The notes below the pieces were generated by a model. It searched no databases, was not told where the DNA came from, and saw only the letters and a program-made list of their open reading frames with translations. From Varroa destructor (lineage: Eukaryota; Arthropoda; Arachnida; Mesostigmata; Varroidae): a DNA stretch of 64,000 nt. Both the position numbers and the translations under genes were made by a program. Positions 12,128 through 23,800 of the stretch are shown here, one piece after another (position 1 is the first letter of the stretch; each line of letters opens with the position of its first letter). The stretch spans positions 15,919,557 to 15,983,556 of the forward strand of contig NW_019211456.1 in NCBI RefSeq assembly GCF_002443255.2, written 5' to 3'.

Positions 12128-14306
12128 CTGAAACGAATATACTAATTAGAAACGGTGTTTGTTATCTGTCCGTATCACTGGCGCGCCTACCCTTCTTATT
12201 TAATAATATGATGATTGTTATAATTATAGCAGGGCATGAACGCGTAAATGACAGTCGTAGGCCTACCTCTTCCTCCTCAGCTTCGGGCTCGGGCTCAGGC
12301 TCGCGGGCGGGCGGTGCTGGTGTCATCATAAAATCCTCAGGCGGCTTGAACACCGGCACGGGAATATCGTCCTCGTCGTCGTCATCGTAGTCAGCACGGG
12401 TACGATCGTACACTTGTTTGTTTTTCGGATTCTCAGGGTCCCATTTGGGCAGTTCCTTAGGGCCTTCGCGCTCCTTAAATGCCATCATCTTCTCCTCCCA
12501 GATCTTTTCGAGGTCGGCATCATAGGCCGCTTCGAAGCCTCCCGAGAACAATTCCTTTTTATCCTCATATGTTCTACGGTCTGTCCTGCGTTCGTACTTC
12601 GACGCAACTTGAATCTTGGGCTATAAATGAGATAATACCAGAGAAGCGCAGTCAGCTTGGGAACAAATGTATTATACCGGTCGTATGTTTTTCACTTTTA
12701 CTAAGATACACGAGCTTTGATTGAATGCATAGCTTAGGCAGTGCACTTTACGAATACCTACAGGATATTTTCCAGATAAAGCCTCAGGGTCAAGACCTTT
12801 CTTCAATGCCTTATTCCTGTTGATCTGCCTCTGACGCTCGGCCAACTCCTTCAGCTGTTATTAGCAATAGGCAAAGACAAAAACAACGACACGAAAATAT
12901 TAACTTCACAACAGACATTTGAACTCAGTTCGAAGCAATAACTTACTGATCAGAAGAAATAGTAATGTATGAACGTTGATTGAAACAGCACAAATACAAT
13001 TTGTGTCATATGTTTATTTTTTGTGACGAGATGAAACTTACATCGTAATCCTGACGTTTTTGACGGTCTTCCAGATCATACTTATCGGACTCCAGCGAGA
13101 CGATACGCTCCCAAAGTTCCTTGGCGCGCTTCTTGAGTTCATCGGCGGACAGACCCTCAATCTGGAGAGGCGGTACGCGCATCGCTAGGATAGTGGTTTT
13201 GTCTTCTTCAAGCTGTTCCTTGGTCTTGCCCATTTCACCGCGCGCGTGCATGATGTTAGCGAATTTGTCCAAGTTGGAAGTGCCTAGGGCGTTGCCCATA
13301 TCAATCGCCTCCTTCTTGTTGATGCTAAAGTTAGGCCTGACAGGCTCCATCTCCTTCTTCTCTTTGGCAGCTTGCATAGCTTGCCTTTTTTTCTCAGCCT
13401 CTTCCAAACGTTTGCGCTTAGCCTCAGCCTCCTTGATCTTTTTTTCCTCAACCTCTGTAATATAATAACAACTTATTGAGACAGTTGTTTGCCAAAGCTG
13501 GATGCCGGACATTAGCATTTCTATATCGGTCAAGACGTTTATACGTTTCTACATGGTTTTTAAGCATTTTTAAGAGCAAAAATGGAACTATTCTTAGCTA
13601 GAAGTGATCTATTCAAATATCTTATAATGATGCGTGCGTGGCATAGAAAATTACTATACAACTAATATATATATATATATATGTCTGTTCCTCTATGCAT
13701 TGAGTAATCCGTGCTTCGCGAGAAATCGAACAATTGATTATGCTAAAGATTTGGGCGAGACACATATCCATGGATCTTGTACCTCGGGCACGTTGCTCCT
13801 CGCTGCGCCTCTTATACTCCATCATGGCGGCCTCCTGTTGCTCACGTGCCGCCCGACGTTTGGCTTGGCGTTCTTTTAGCCTGCGCAATTCCTCATCCTC
13901 CTTCGCACGTTGGGCCTTACGCTGTTCGATGTACTCGCGCCACATCTCCTCCTCCTCTTCCTTCTTTTTTCTCAGCTTCTCCTGTGGTTGCCCGAAAGGC
14001 GTTTCAAAGCCGCTGGTTAATAAAAGAGCTATGCCGAGCTGCCATAATAAATGCACATGCAGTAATCTAACCCGTAAACACTGCCGGCGCTCATTTGATC
14101 CGAATAAATAATGCAATTTATATATCTCGTGACGATGGCGCATTCTATGAAGTGTTTCTCTTTTTGTTTCCAGTGTTGCACTGTTCCAGTCTAGACGCTA
14201 CCCATAAAAGTAAGGTGACATTTCGATCGAGTAGACTGCCTAGAACATTCCAAAAAACGTAGTGAGAAGCGATACTAACCTCCATGATCATTTCGGCTTC
14301 CGACAT
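12074..14306 (-). CDS. up: troponin T, six coding exons, 379 residues
   Basis: Troponin T anchors the troponin complex to tropomyosin on muscle thin filaments. Coding exons on the minus strand are 14306-14280, 13981-13783, 13454-13042, 12854-12762, 12620-12267 and 12127-12074. All introns are GT/AG and the frame is kept throughout (1140 bases including TAA). Residues about 22-110 form the charged tropomyosin-binding helix (KEDEELRRLKERQAKRR, then RLEEAEKKRQAM). KTKEQLEEDK and ELWERIVSLESDKYDLEDRQ (about 154-207) form the coiled coil that pairs with troponin I, followed by RQDYDLKEL. KALKKGLDPEALSGKYP (about 228-244) and PKIQVASKYERR (about 245-256) are strongly conserved arthropod troponin T blocks. 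The tail is acidic and ends in eleven glutamates. The symbol is that of the Drosophila orthologue (upheld). The least certain point is the start of exon 2: an alternative acceptor at 14012 would need an unseen microexon to keep frame. An upstream noncoding exon is likely. Confidence 0.93.
12267..12620 (-). CDS. up: troponin T coding exon 5
   Basis: 118 residues, 245-362. It starts with the conserved PKIQVASKYERR block, then LFSGGFE and LEKIWEEK, then an acidic and proline-rich linker (YDDDDEDD, EPEPEPEAEEEE). The acceptor TATAG precedes 12620 and the donor GTAGGC starts at 12266. Both ends are in phase 0. Confidence 0.93.
12762..12854 (-). CDS. up: troponin T coding exon 4
   Basis: 31 residues, 214-244, from LKELAERQRQ to DPEALSGKYP. 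The acceptor is AACAG before 12854 and the donor is GTAGGT from 12761. It corresponds to the region encoded in Drosophila by a mutually exclusive exon pair; no second copy is visible in the neighbouring introns (12855-13041, 12621-12761). Confidence 0.93.
13042..13454 (-). CDS. up: troponin T coding exon 3
   Basis: Completes a split glutamate codon, then codes residues 77-213 (VEEKKIKEAEAK to RQKRQDYD). The acceptor is ATTACAG before 13454 and the donor is a strong GTAAGT from 13041. It contains the troponin I/C-binding coiled coil. Confidence 0.94.
13783..13981 (-). CDS. up: troponin T coding exon 2
   Basis: Codes residues 10-75 (EKLRKKKEEEEEMWREYI to EEQRAR) plus one base of codon 76. The donor is GTACAAG from 13782. 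The acceptor chosen is CCACAG before 13981, because it joins exon 1 in frame. A second AG at 14014-14013 would add GFETPFGQPQ but is out of frame with exon 1 directly. Confidence 0.85.
14280..14306 (-). CDS. up: troponin T coding exon 1
   Basis: Nine codons, MSEAEMIME, followed by donor GTTAGT from 14279. The acidic MSxAE start is like other invertebrate troponin T N-termini. The initiator context is AAAACCATGT. Confidence 0.8.
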
Positions 14307-14343
14307 GGTTTTAGATTCTGGACGGCACGACGCACGACGAGCA
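14307..14343 (-). other. up: probable 5' UTR segment and splice acceptor upstream of troponin T start
   Basis: On the minus strand a pyrimidine-rich stretch ends in GCTGTAG at 14350-14344, 37 bases before the first ATG. A second AG at CGTCCAG is closer to the ATG. Either implies at least one upstream noncoding exon at higher coordinates, which I cannot place. Confidence 0.4.
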
Positions 14344-14399
14344 CTACAGCATAAGCAAACAGATATCAAAATTACTGAATGGATCATCATATTGATTTC

Positions 14400-16640
14400 T
14401 ATTAAAATTATTTATATTTTTCAAAAATGTATCTAAAAATGCACAACAGCCTAACTGTATACTAGAGCCTTAACACTGGTCGCTGCGACCTTCCAATAAT
14501 TACGTAGATAATAATAGATAAAAAGATCAAATGGTCTGTTGCACATATTCGGCCATGCGCCATGCCACACCGTTCATCCTCATCTCATGGGCGTATTATT
14601 CTGTTCATGAACTAAGTAAAGGATTTTATCATTAGACAAGCTCGCATTTATTTGCATTTCAAATTCGCTCTTGCTGTTGCTTGGCGATAGTAATGCAAAA
14701 TGTGGTCAATGCTGCAAGTTTAGCCTAATCTTTAGATGTTTGCGCCACGTGTCATTGTTTCATTCGATCTACTATGTGAAATAGAAACGTATCATGAGAG
14801 CTCCAATTCAATTTGAAGTCGCGGCCGTAGATATTTTCCGAGGACAGTATAACACTAAGGCGTGATCATGCTAATCTACTGAATTCAAATTATTGTTAAT
14901 ATTTTGGATAGGATAAACCTTAAATTATAGGAGCACCATGACTGACATCAAGGGAACTTCCATCAGTTCCAAATACATGAGGCAGGACTCTTTAATCGTT
15001 TGCATCAGTTGTATATGTATGAAATTGCACGAAACCCCAAAGGAATAAGGAACAGAAGTAGTCTATACAATAAGAACTAATAAACTCCCAGTGTTATTTG
15101 GTCCCTGTCGGCGGCTGTGCAGGTAAGCTCGGAACTTGCATAGTTGTTCGTAAGTGCCGTTTACAAGTTTTTACTTGTAAGCCGTACTGAATGTGAAAAG
15201 GGACTGTGGGGTTCTCCTTTCAACTAGCAAAAGTGATCAAGGAACTAGCTTTCAGACCACAACCAGGTATCCCTAGTCCTGGCGCGCAATGGGAGAGAAG
15301 GACGCAATGCTTGCAATCTTCGTCCAGTTTCGTTACTGTCTTCTGTACCTATTAACGCTAAACGAAACGTACGTTGTCCTCCGGTGACATATATATATAT
15401 ATATACATATCACCGGGTGAAAACTGTTGCAAAGAAGAAAGACCACTATGAACAAGTATCGCTGGGTATCTCTATGTATGTTCTTAGGCCTTGGAAACGT
15501 GCTATAAGTAAGGCTTGACGATGATCAACTTTCGGGGCCTGTCGTTGTCGTTTCGTTGGCGTTTGTTAATAGAGCTAGTATATGTTGATTCTTAGCTCTC
15601 AGTTTGTAAAAACGGTCGTTTTCGACCTGTGCACAAAGTTTCTCAGATGCTCAGATACATTTACACTGCGAAAATGTCCGGGACGCCCTTCTTTGACCCT
15701 TTTGCTGACTAGAGAGAGCGGACTATTTTGGTAGAGCAATCATTCACGCACAATCCATTCTATAACATTCTGCTCAGTGGCACAGCCTAGTATCTTAAAA
15801 ATTAGGCTTACTGCCAGAAAAATGTGGTGATATTTGTTGATGGTGTTCTACTCGAAGGTGAACGGCACGCACAACGCCCTTAATTGCGTGTTCGTTAGTT
15901 TGTTAGTTCTAGTCAAAAGTGAACATGAGTGTAATATACAACTGTTTCTCTGTTCAGATATAACTTTCCCTAAACTCGGAAAAATCAGCTCTCGTTTAGG
16001 AAAATAAAATTATCCTACTTCTAAACAATATGCAACACGTGCATACAAACATCGACGGGCTGTTAATGTCTTTATAAACTAGCGCTAATAGGTTAACCTG
16101 ACTAACTGAAGAATAATTACAAGTAGTATATTAGTTGGATTGACCTCCGCATGCAAACTTGGCGAATGTTTATCCGACAGCACAACATGCCTTGAGCGAC
16201 CGGGGTGAGCGCACGGAAGTTATTGTCACTATCAAACCTTATTTTTATCTTCAAACAGTTGACAAGAGGCTCATGAACATGGAGATTTAATGCAGTATAA
16301 ATGTGGGCTTCGGCAGATGCAAGGAATCAAGCGGGCTACACTGTTTCGTGTGAGACGCTACGGACAAGCCCTAATCGAAACATGGATTGCCAAAATCAGA
16401 CTGCTACGTACATCTTGTTCGACAAGCATAATGCCGATCTATTATAGCTTTGCAATCCCCCCGACGGAGAATGATCGAATAAGACAGTAGTTCTTCGTTG
16501 TGCCTTCCGTATAAAATGTTACATTGCGATAACATATATGTTCTCCAAGGTTGTTGAAAAAAGGTTAAATCAAGCGGGTCGTTACCGAAGGCAAAACTGG
16601 CCTTCGTGAAGTGTTTAAACAGCAAACATTTTAGGCTGCC
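14400..16640. other. AT-rich noncoding DNA upstream of troponin T
   Basis: No gene was recognised. It is probably 5' intron or flanking DNA of troponin T. It contains the hairpin at 15381-15416. Confidence 0.5.
15381..15416. repeat. hairpin around an AT dinucleotide run
   Basis: CCGGTGA at 15381-15387 pairs with TCACCGG at 15410-15416. The TA-rich interior also pairs apart from a few mismatches. The GC clamp on a TA run makes it a likely cruciform or replication-slippage site. Confidence 0.75.
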
Positions 16641-16899
16641 ACCAATGTTGTCATTCGCTTAGAGTTTACGTCGCTTTTGGTCGCTATTAGATGGCGCTGT
16701 GTGCCTCTAGCAGCGACATTAGGTCGGTCACCTTCTCGGAAGTACGTGCGTTCAGATCGACAGAATGGCACCGCCGCCATTTCAGGATATTCGAAATGTT
16801 TCCGGATATTAAAGAGTTACTAGGCCCTTTGATACAATCATTAGGAAAAGTTACGAAACCGGTTTCTAAAATCAGACTGTACAATTAACTTAAGACACA

Positions 16900-18620
16900 T
16901 CACTGTACAATTGAAACCAATAGCCTTTATCCTTTTCAAGAGATCCCTTTGCTTTGCCCCTACATATGTGCTCACTACTTCCGAGATGGTATTCGCACCC
17001 CGAGTTGATACCAGACCAGGCAGAAAGGTCACAATCGAATCGAAAGGGCAACAACGCAAAAGGTCACAAAGCGGGCAAGTTCCGATAGGACGGAACGGGG
17101 GGTTGAAAGAAAACTAAAAAGCCAAAACCAAAACAGAAGAAACGAAGAATTTAATGAAAGAGGAAGAAGAAGAAATGAAGCAGTGATCGTCGTACCTGTC
17201 GTAATCCGACATAGCGAGCGTTTCGTTGTAACACCCACGACAACCGGCACTGCCAACGAAAGCAGCAGGACAACTTTAGAATGACGAGGCAGTACAACAA
17301 TAGTAGCAAACTCTTTAAATCACAGGGCGGGACGGAGATTGTAGGCGGAGGCATATAGGAGGGAAGCCCGAAGAGGCAAAGGGGTTTAACGGCAGGCCAG
17401 TAGCCTTTGCTGTTGTCCAACCAGTGCAATGCTCCAATAGGTATCTACACTCTAAGTATGATGACATGATTTTTCAGCGAATGAAATAGTAATTAACGTG
17501 GATAACTTAGGAGAGAGATGGAGAGAGAGAAAGAAAGGGAAAAGCCGGGTTTGGCAATTAATCGGCGATAGCCGCAATAACCGGCGGAAAATCTAAGCTT
17601 CTAGGGAAGGGACGGTCAGACGGCCGGTCTCGACACATATATAGAGAGGGAACAAAAAGAATATAGGGGTGCACGAAGGAAGACGAAAAAAAAAGCTAAA
17701 AGCGTAAAGGGCGGGGTTCATGGGGGAAGTCGTTAGGATAAGGAATCCAGCAGGTCGAAAACGGGTAAGCGCTGTGTGTGTATCCGCGTGAACGCGTTGA
17801 AGGTGATGATGTGCCCTCGGTAGCTGATTGCCTAAAAACAGAAGCTTCCGCAGCGGTAGCGGCATCAGCGTCGGTAGTAGCAGCAACAATAATAATAACG
17901 ACGGCAGAAGTTGAGCTAGGTGTGAAAATGGAGGCAGGGCATAAGCGTCGACATGAGTGGTCATTTCACAGAAAAATACCTTTCTGCCCTCACAGGTTCC
18001 GCACGACCTTTTTCACGACTCACAAAAACTTCTTGCACTTCACAACTGATTCTCCAGCCGCTGCCGCTGCAGCCGCCTTTTTGGTCTCCTTTTTCCTCTA
18101 GCTTTCTTGAGAACGCAGCTGTTCAGCGCCTGCTAACTCTGCCCTTTCTACTAGTGCTGCTGCTGCTACTGTTACTACTACTACGAATACCATACGTAAA
18201 TGCTACGTTAGCCAGAGGGCTAAAAACTCTCTCGCATGTGAGCTCATCTCGAACTACAACAAAGGGCGAAAAACGAGATGAAGAGGTCGTGAAGGGGCTA
18301 CCAGGCGAGGTCTGGACGGGGAACGCTGACAAGGACAAGAGAGCATTCGGGAAGAGCAGAGAAACAGCGACGTTTGACGCCGATATCGCCTTCCTGCGCT
18401 TTCATCTGACTCTAGTAGACGGCGGAGAGACGGCAAAAAAGGTATGGCGTGAAGAAGATCACAACTGTGGGTTTAGTGGTCATGTTGGTTCCGTTTAAAG
18501 AGCGAGTAGAGAAAGAATCTATCAGGAGAAAGGGGCAGTTGCCTAGGAATTTCGGAAAAGGAAGCACACGAGAAAACTGATAAATCAAAGGGAGGGCATG
18601 AGGAGACGCAAAAAAATTTT
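16900..18620. other. GC-richer, strand-skewed island (B)
   Basis: CpG-containing sequence with GA-rich plus strand at 17100-17190, 17510-17550 and 18280-18640, and CTG/CTA trinucleotide tracts near 18135-18185. It lies 2.6-4.3 kb upstream of the troponin T start, so it could be promoter or 5' noncoding exon DNA for that gene. This placement is inference only. Confidence 0.4.
17953..18498 (+). CDS. unassigned ATG-started open frame, 181 residues
   Basis: This is the longest ATG-started frame without a family assignment. It has a very hydrophobic leucine run (residues about 60-77) encoded largely by a CTG/CTA trinucleotide tract. The rest is charged and low-complexity. I recognise no domain. 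It sits in island B where stops are scarce, so it may be a chance frame. Confidence 0.12.
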   Translation: MSGHFTEKYLSALTGSARPFSRLTKTSCTSQLILQPLPLQPPFWSPFSSSFLENAAVQRLLTLPFLLVLLLLLLLLLRIPYVNATLARGLKTLSHVSSSRTTTKGEKRDEEVVKGLPGEVWTGNADKDKRAFGKSRETATFDADIAFLRFHLTLVDGGETAKKVWREEDHNCGFSGHVGSV

Positions 18621-20841
18621 TTGAAAAAGATCGTCAGAGAACACAGAGAAAATATCCACATATATCTGTGTATACTAAACATACATATAAATATCATATG
18701 TAAGGTAATAACAAAAAGAAGATAGTTTTTGAAAAAACGAGGGTGAAGAGCAGTAGCCGACGACATCAAAAATAACGGGGGATACTACGAGAACATATAG
18801 GATACGACGCAATGAAAGAAGGAAACAGTGCCTAAATATCAAATGCAAATTGTGCATGAAAGCAAAACACTTCTGTAGAATTTCAGTGAGCAGGATGAGC
18901 TAGGGGAGCTATACGAAATAGGAAGTAGAATAATGAACAGGAAAACACTGCTGGTTCTCCCCCTAGTCCGTCACGCATTGTAGCACGTCTTGCGAATTAG
19001 AATAACAATTAAAGTGCGGTCGACAAAGCTCAACGAGTACGAAACTGATGATACGTAATGAGAAACACATTCACACTAAAATAGCACAAATCACTATTTT
19101 TTCTCTATTGTAGAACTTGATCCACTCCACGTTTAATCTAAAGGTAGGCGCCAAGCAATTAATTATTAGCGGATTAATTATGTGCGCGCTAGGAAGACTC
19201 GTTTCTGCTTTCTTTCACTTCATAATAGACGACTCTGCGCTTGAAACGAATCCAGCTTCAACGACGGATCGAATCCTGTAGATGAATCCTAGCACCTATA
19301 GCTTTTTGTCGAAAAGGCACGCGGGTCTATTGAATCTATCGACTACTACTGTAGAACACACGTAAATTGATAAAGCTGCAAATCTTTCATAATACGACTA
19401 CGCTATATAGCAATAAGTGCTGGCAAAAACGTACGCAAATGCACCAGTTCTTGAGTAGCCAGTATTTCTTTCGCACAGGCTATGTGACCTGTAGTATTGT
19501 CAACGTACCGATAGAACAAGCAGCTAATGCCTCGAGCTGCAGTTAGCTTTTGGCGTGTACCATTTATAGGGTGAAAGAGTGAGTGGTACTACTCAGACGC
19601 GAGAGTCGGAAAAGACGGCGAAAAGCTACTTTGGCAAGCGCTGGTGACGACAAAGAGTAAGGAAGGAAGGGTAGACCAGCGAACGGTGTCCACGGTGACA
19701 AAAACGACAGGGATGCTGCCGCTACCGCCGCCGACGCTGAGGACCCTACCAGTTGAATGCTGTGAGCCCGCAGCAGGTTGCTGAGAAACGTGCCTTTATG
19801 AAATGGGGACTCTTGGTAATGCAATGGCTCTAGCTGGCTGCCTAATCAAAGAGCCGAAAAGTAGAGGAAAAAAGAAATTTTGCCTCGGCGGGGCAGCTCA
19901 GGCCACGGCAGGGGATTTGGGTATGTTTCAAAAGTAGGTGACAACGAAAATAATGGCGGCTTCTGCTTGTTGTCTTTATGCCATTGACGAAGAGACCCTC
20001 GTAAGTTGTATCGGACCGGGCGCATAGATCTAAGATTATGTTGCTTGGTGATGTTGGCTGTCACCATCGTTTTACAAATTGTGATATATACATATGAATA
20101 CTTTACGCATGTATCACAATGTTTGCCCTGCTACAGTAGGCCGCACAGAAAATAATACTAGTCTTTTCAGTAAGGAAAGCGCAGCCCTTCACTATATTTC
20201 TAGCAACAAATTTCTTCATTATTTGTTCGCTGCGACTTTTTACGACCTTTCCCGATCCAATTTATTGCTTCTGTTTCGGCACACATCTTTAGGTCAGAAG
20301 TTGAACAACTCGTTCGGTCAGTGTTCAAGATACTTTTCATTTTCGAATAACAGCACAAATTCCACTTGAGGATAGGATCATAGCAAAAAAACTTTTCCCG
20401 AAGCTGACGAAGAGTGACGACGTTTACTACGCCATGCATTTTCATAAAAATGGTTTGGGCTCCTTTTTGTTTACTTAATGCAATCGGGCCATGTAAGAAG
20501 TTTGTTGACCATCTTGGTTTTTTCAAGAATTTTCCAGCACGTTAGACTTTTCTAGCTGCACTGAACATAAATCACAATGAAGATTTAACTTAATTCATAG
20601 CTTAACTTTCCGTACTTACTTAACAAACTTTCCGTTCCGTACTCTACCTTATATTGATACAGGAATAATTTCTTGTCACCTATAACAATTCTGCATAGGA
20701 TTTGTCATCGTGCCTGTGAGTTGCGCGTTGCATGACAAGATGTTGAGAGACAATGAAATCCCGTGTTTTCTAGCGCTTTTTGCTTGGGCTATGTAACATC
20801 CAAACACCTAACTATCGTTCAGATCTCATAGTCTCAACAAC

Positions 20842-20857
20842 CTTGACTATAGTCAAG
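20842..20857. repeat. 16-bp perfect palindrome
   Basis: CTTGACTATAGTCAAG reads the same on both strands. It could be a dimeric protein site or chance. No neighbouring gene gives context. Confidence 0.7.
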
Positions 20858-23800
20858 TAATCGCGGCCCATTATATCAGCTAATGAGTTGTTTGCCCATT
20901 ATGGGTAACCGGGGCAGGGTGCATTTTTAAAGAAGGAAAAGTATTTGAAAAAGGACACCATTATGTTTCGTTGCATTACAGTTTTTTGATCATTTTTATT
21001 AAATCCATAGTATGAAAATATATACTAAACAAAGTTAACAAGGTGAAGTACATCTAAAAAACATTCAATGAAAGTGTGCCTGTTTGTAATTTCCACGAAA
21101 CAGGCAACGCTATGCGGATACGATCAAACATTCTTAAATAAATAGACCTAATCTGCTTACCAAACTATTGACATTTAAAGCTGCCACTGGCAAAAAAGAA
21201 CCTTTTTTTTTTCGCTTTCGGTACCTAGACATTGAGGCTGCTACTGTTCATTAACGTACGAGCGTACGTTGTAGACGGTGTTTCAATGTTTCAAGTACAC
21301 GTCCACGCTGTAAGTGTTTCCGTAGCAGATCAACAGCTTCAAATAATCGACGGGAGCTGCTTCTGCGTCTCAAGGCATAATAGCTTTATACCACATCAAG
21401 TATTGGACTCATGTTCAAGGGCGCGTAGACCCGAAAAACAAACACATAGAGTGGCTTAGATGGGTGACTCGCGCGAGCACGGCTTCAGTGAAAGCAATTG
21501 TTATAACAGCGTTTCCGCGCTATACTAAAACATGAACCTCAGCAAGATAGCTTCACGGCCCTTCTGATAGTCTATTTTTATAGAATACGCGGGGGGATTT
21601 TTACGAAGTCGTTAGAAGACAGCGAAGCAAGGAAATGATTAAAGAGCTAGTGTAGCTTGACCAGTTGACTGAGTGATTACTACTATATTGACTGAAAAGC
21701 TATTGCTTATTCGTTTGTTTTTTAGGATTATTATCTACAGAATTGGCTTCCGCCGCATATTTCGTTAATGCCAGATGGTAAGGAGCTGTGACTACCCATA
21801 AACTTTCTCACTCATCACAAACGGATTACGAGCAATTCGTTCGCGATGAGTTAGATACCGTATAAATGCTGTATTCAAATACAAAATACTTAGGTAAGAA
21901 AGGTCAGCGAGACTGAGTGTCCGTCCATTTGAGTATCTTGAGGAAAAACCTTGAAGCTAATTAAACCGAACGAGTCGAATTTTATAATAGTTCATTATTC
22001 CTGTGTACGAAGACAAATACCATCCTTGACCAGTGCCAACAAACTAGCCCTACATTAAGTCTAACGAATAATAGAACCCTACCCAGTTTAGAAACACACT
22101 ATTATCTCAGACGCTGCTACGGTGGCTGCAGATTAAATCGACTAAGTTTTTGATAGCGGTAGAAACATTCTGTGACAAACGGTACTTGGATAGCCTTGGC
22201 CGATTCTATTCGCTGCTGATCACAGTTGAAGTGTACTCGATGGGTCAGCTGAGAAGAGAAGGCCCAATGCGACAAATCGCTCGACCCAATGTAGTTTCTC
22301 TACTAGTCGTATCAGAAGAAACACATTCACCGATTTCAATAGAACTGATGTATCAAACGTCTTTTTTCGCGGTTCGATGCCTAAACACGGAACGAGAAAA
22401 ATACATTTACAAACTACAGAACGAATTGCTCTTGGAAAACTTTGTGCAACGCTGGAAATGAACGTTTGAATTGGGAGACGTTCTTTCTAAACGAAATGGC
22501 CGATCTATGATCGAATGTACACAGGTTGTGAAAATACAGTTCGTAATAGACAACAGGGTTAATTTTTAGAGCAAGTTCTGCAATTACGGATACGTAACTC
22601 GTGTGATTAAATAAATAAAGTAAGATGAGCAATATGACTTGATGATGTGTGATTCAGATGGTAGAATAAATAACTTATCTCTGACCCAAGTGAGAATAAG
22701 ATAGAAATGCCATTGAAGACGCTAAGTAATCAGGTGGGATTTTGACTTACAATTAAATAGCACGTTACCATACAAGGTGAAGCTTCTGATAAATATGATA
22801 CGTATTTCCAAGCAATGAAACAAATTAAAAAACAAACAGCGTATATGAGGTACCTCGGACATGCGTATAGTATTTGGTGCACGCAAGCCATAAAAGAATA
22901 GGTGTCTTTAATGAAATTAACACAGAAACAATAAACAATAAATTTCCTCTAAAATATATGTACACGGTACTATTTCAGCAAAATGTTGACAGCCCTCAAA
23001 ACGACAAGTGGCGCTCCATGTGGGGTCAATTCGTACATATGGTTCTACAAGCTCTAGCTATCTTTCAGACGATTACATTCGAAGCTTTCGTTGGAAGCAT
23101 TATAGTATACTCATATATGTATGCATATATTAAGAAAACCTTCCCTTATGGATACATGTTGCATAGATGCTTATGACAGGATTGAATTTGAGACTTCGGA
23201 AGTTTGATAATTTCACACAGTCTCGAAACTACCGTGACGCAACACATACACATATTGCATTAATATAATTTCCTCACTTTATTCACACAAAACAAGCAGT
23301 GTATGCTGTTCAAGGAACTTGGAGGTAGTTACAAATGTCTACATATACTTTCTACAAAAGCGCCAAAGAGCCCTGTCCATCAATATCGCTTAAGGATTTT
23401 TTCGTTTGTTGTCCTTTGAAGCTCAATTAGGCCCTTCACTTAGACTGCTACAACGTTCGTTGGTGTAGGCACCTCTTGAGGTCTAGCCGCTCTCGCTTTG
23501 TCGGCTGTTGCGCGACTCGTTCTAGCAAGCTAGTCGCGAACCATGTTCACATTATGTTTATGTACTTAAATTGAGAGCATTGCGCAGGGCTGTGACCAGG
23601 CGACGAATAGTAAGATAGATCGAAAAGCTGCTCAACATCATTGAAACACCGCATTAGGTTCCCTCTGATTTGCTGGTAGCTAATGAGAATAATCATAGAC
23701 AAGCAGAGAAAACTCAGCTATGAGACACTAGCGCTCACAGCGTTCGGGTAAGCAAAGAGCTAAACGAAGCTTAGGACCGACGCATCTTTTGAATGTGCTG

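Noticed and set aside
12208..12390. Ser-rich plus-strand frames opposite troponin T
   Set aside because: They are antisense shadows of the acidic troponin T exons.
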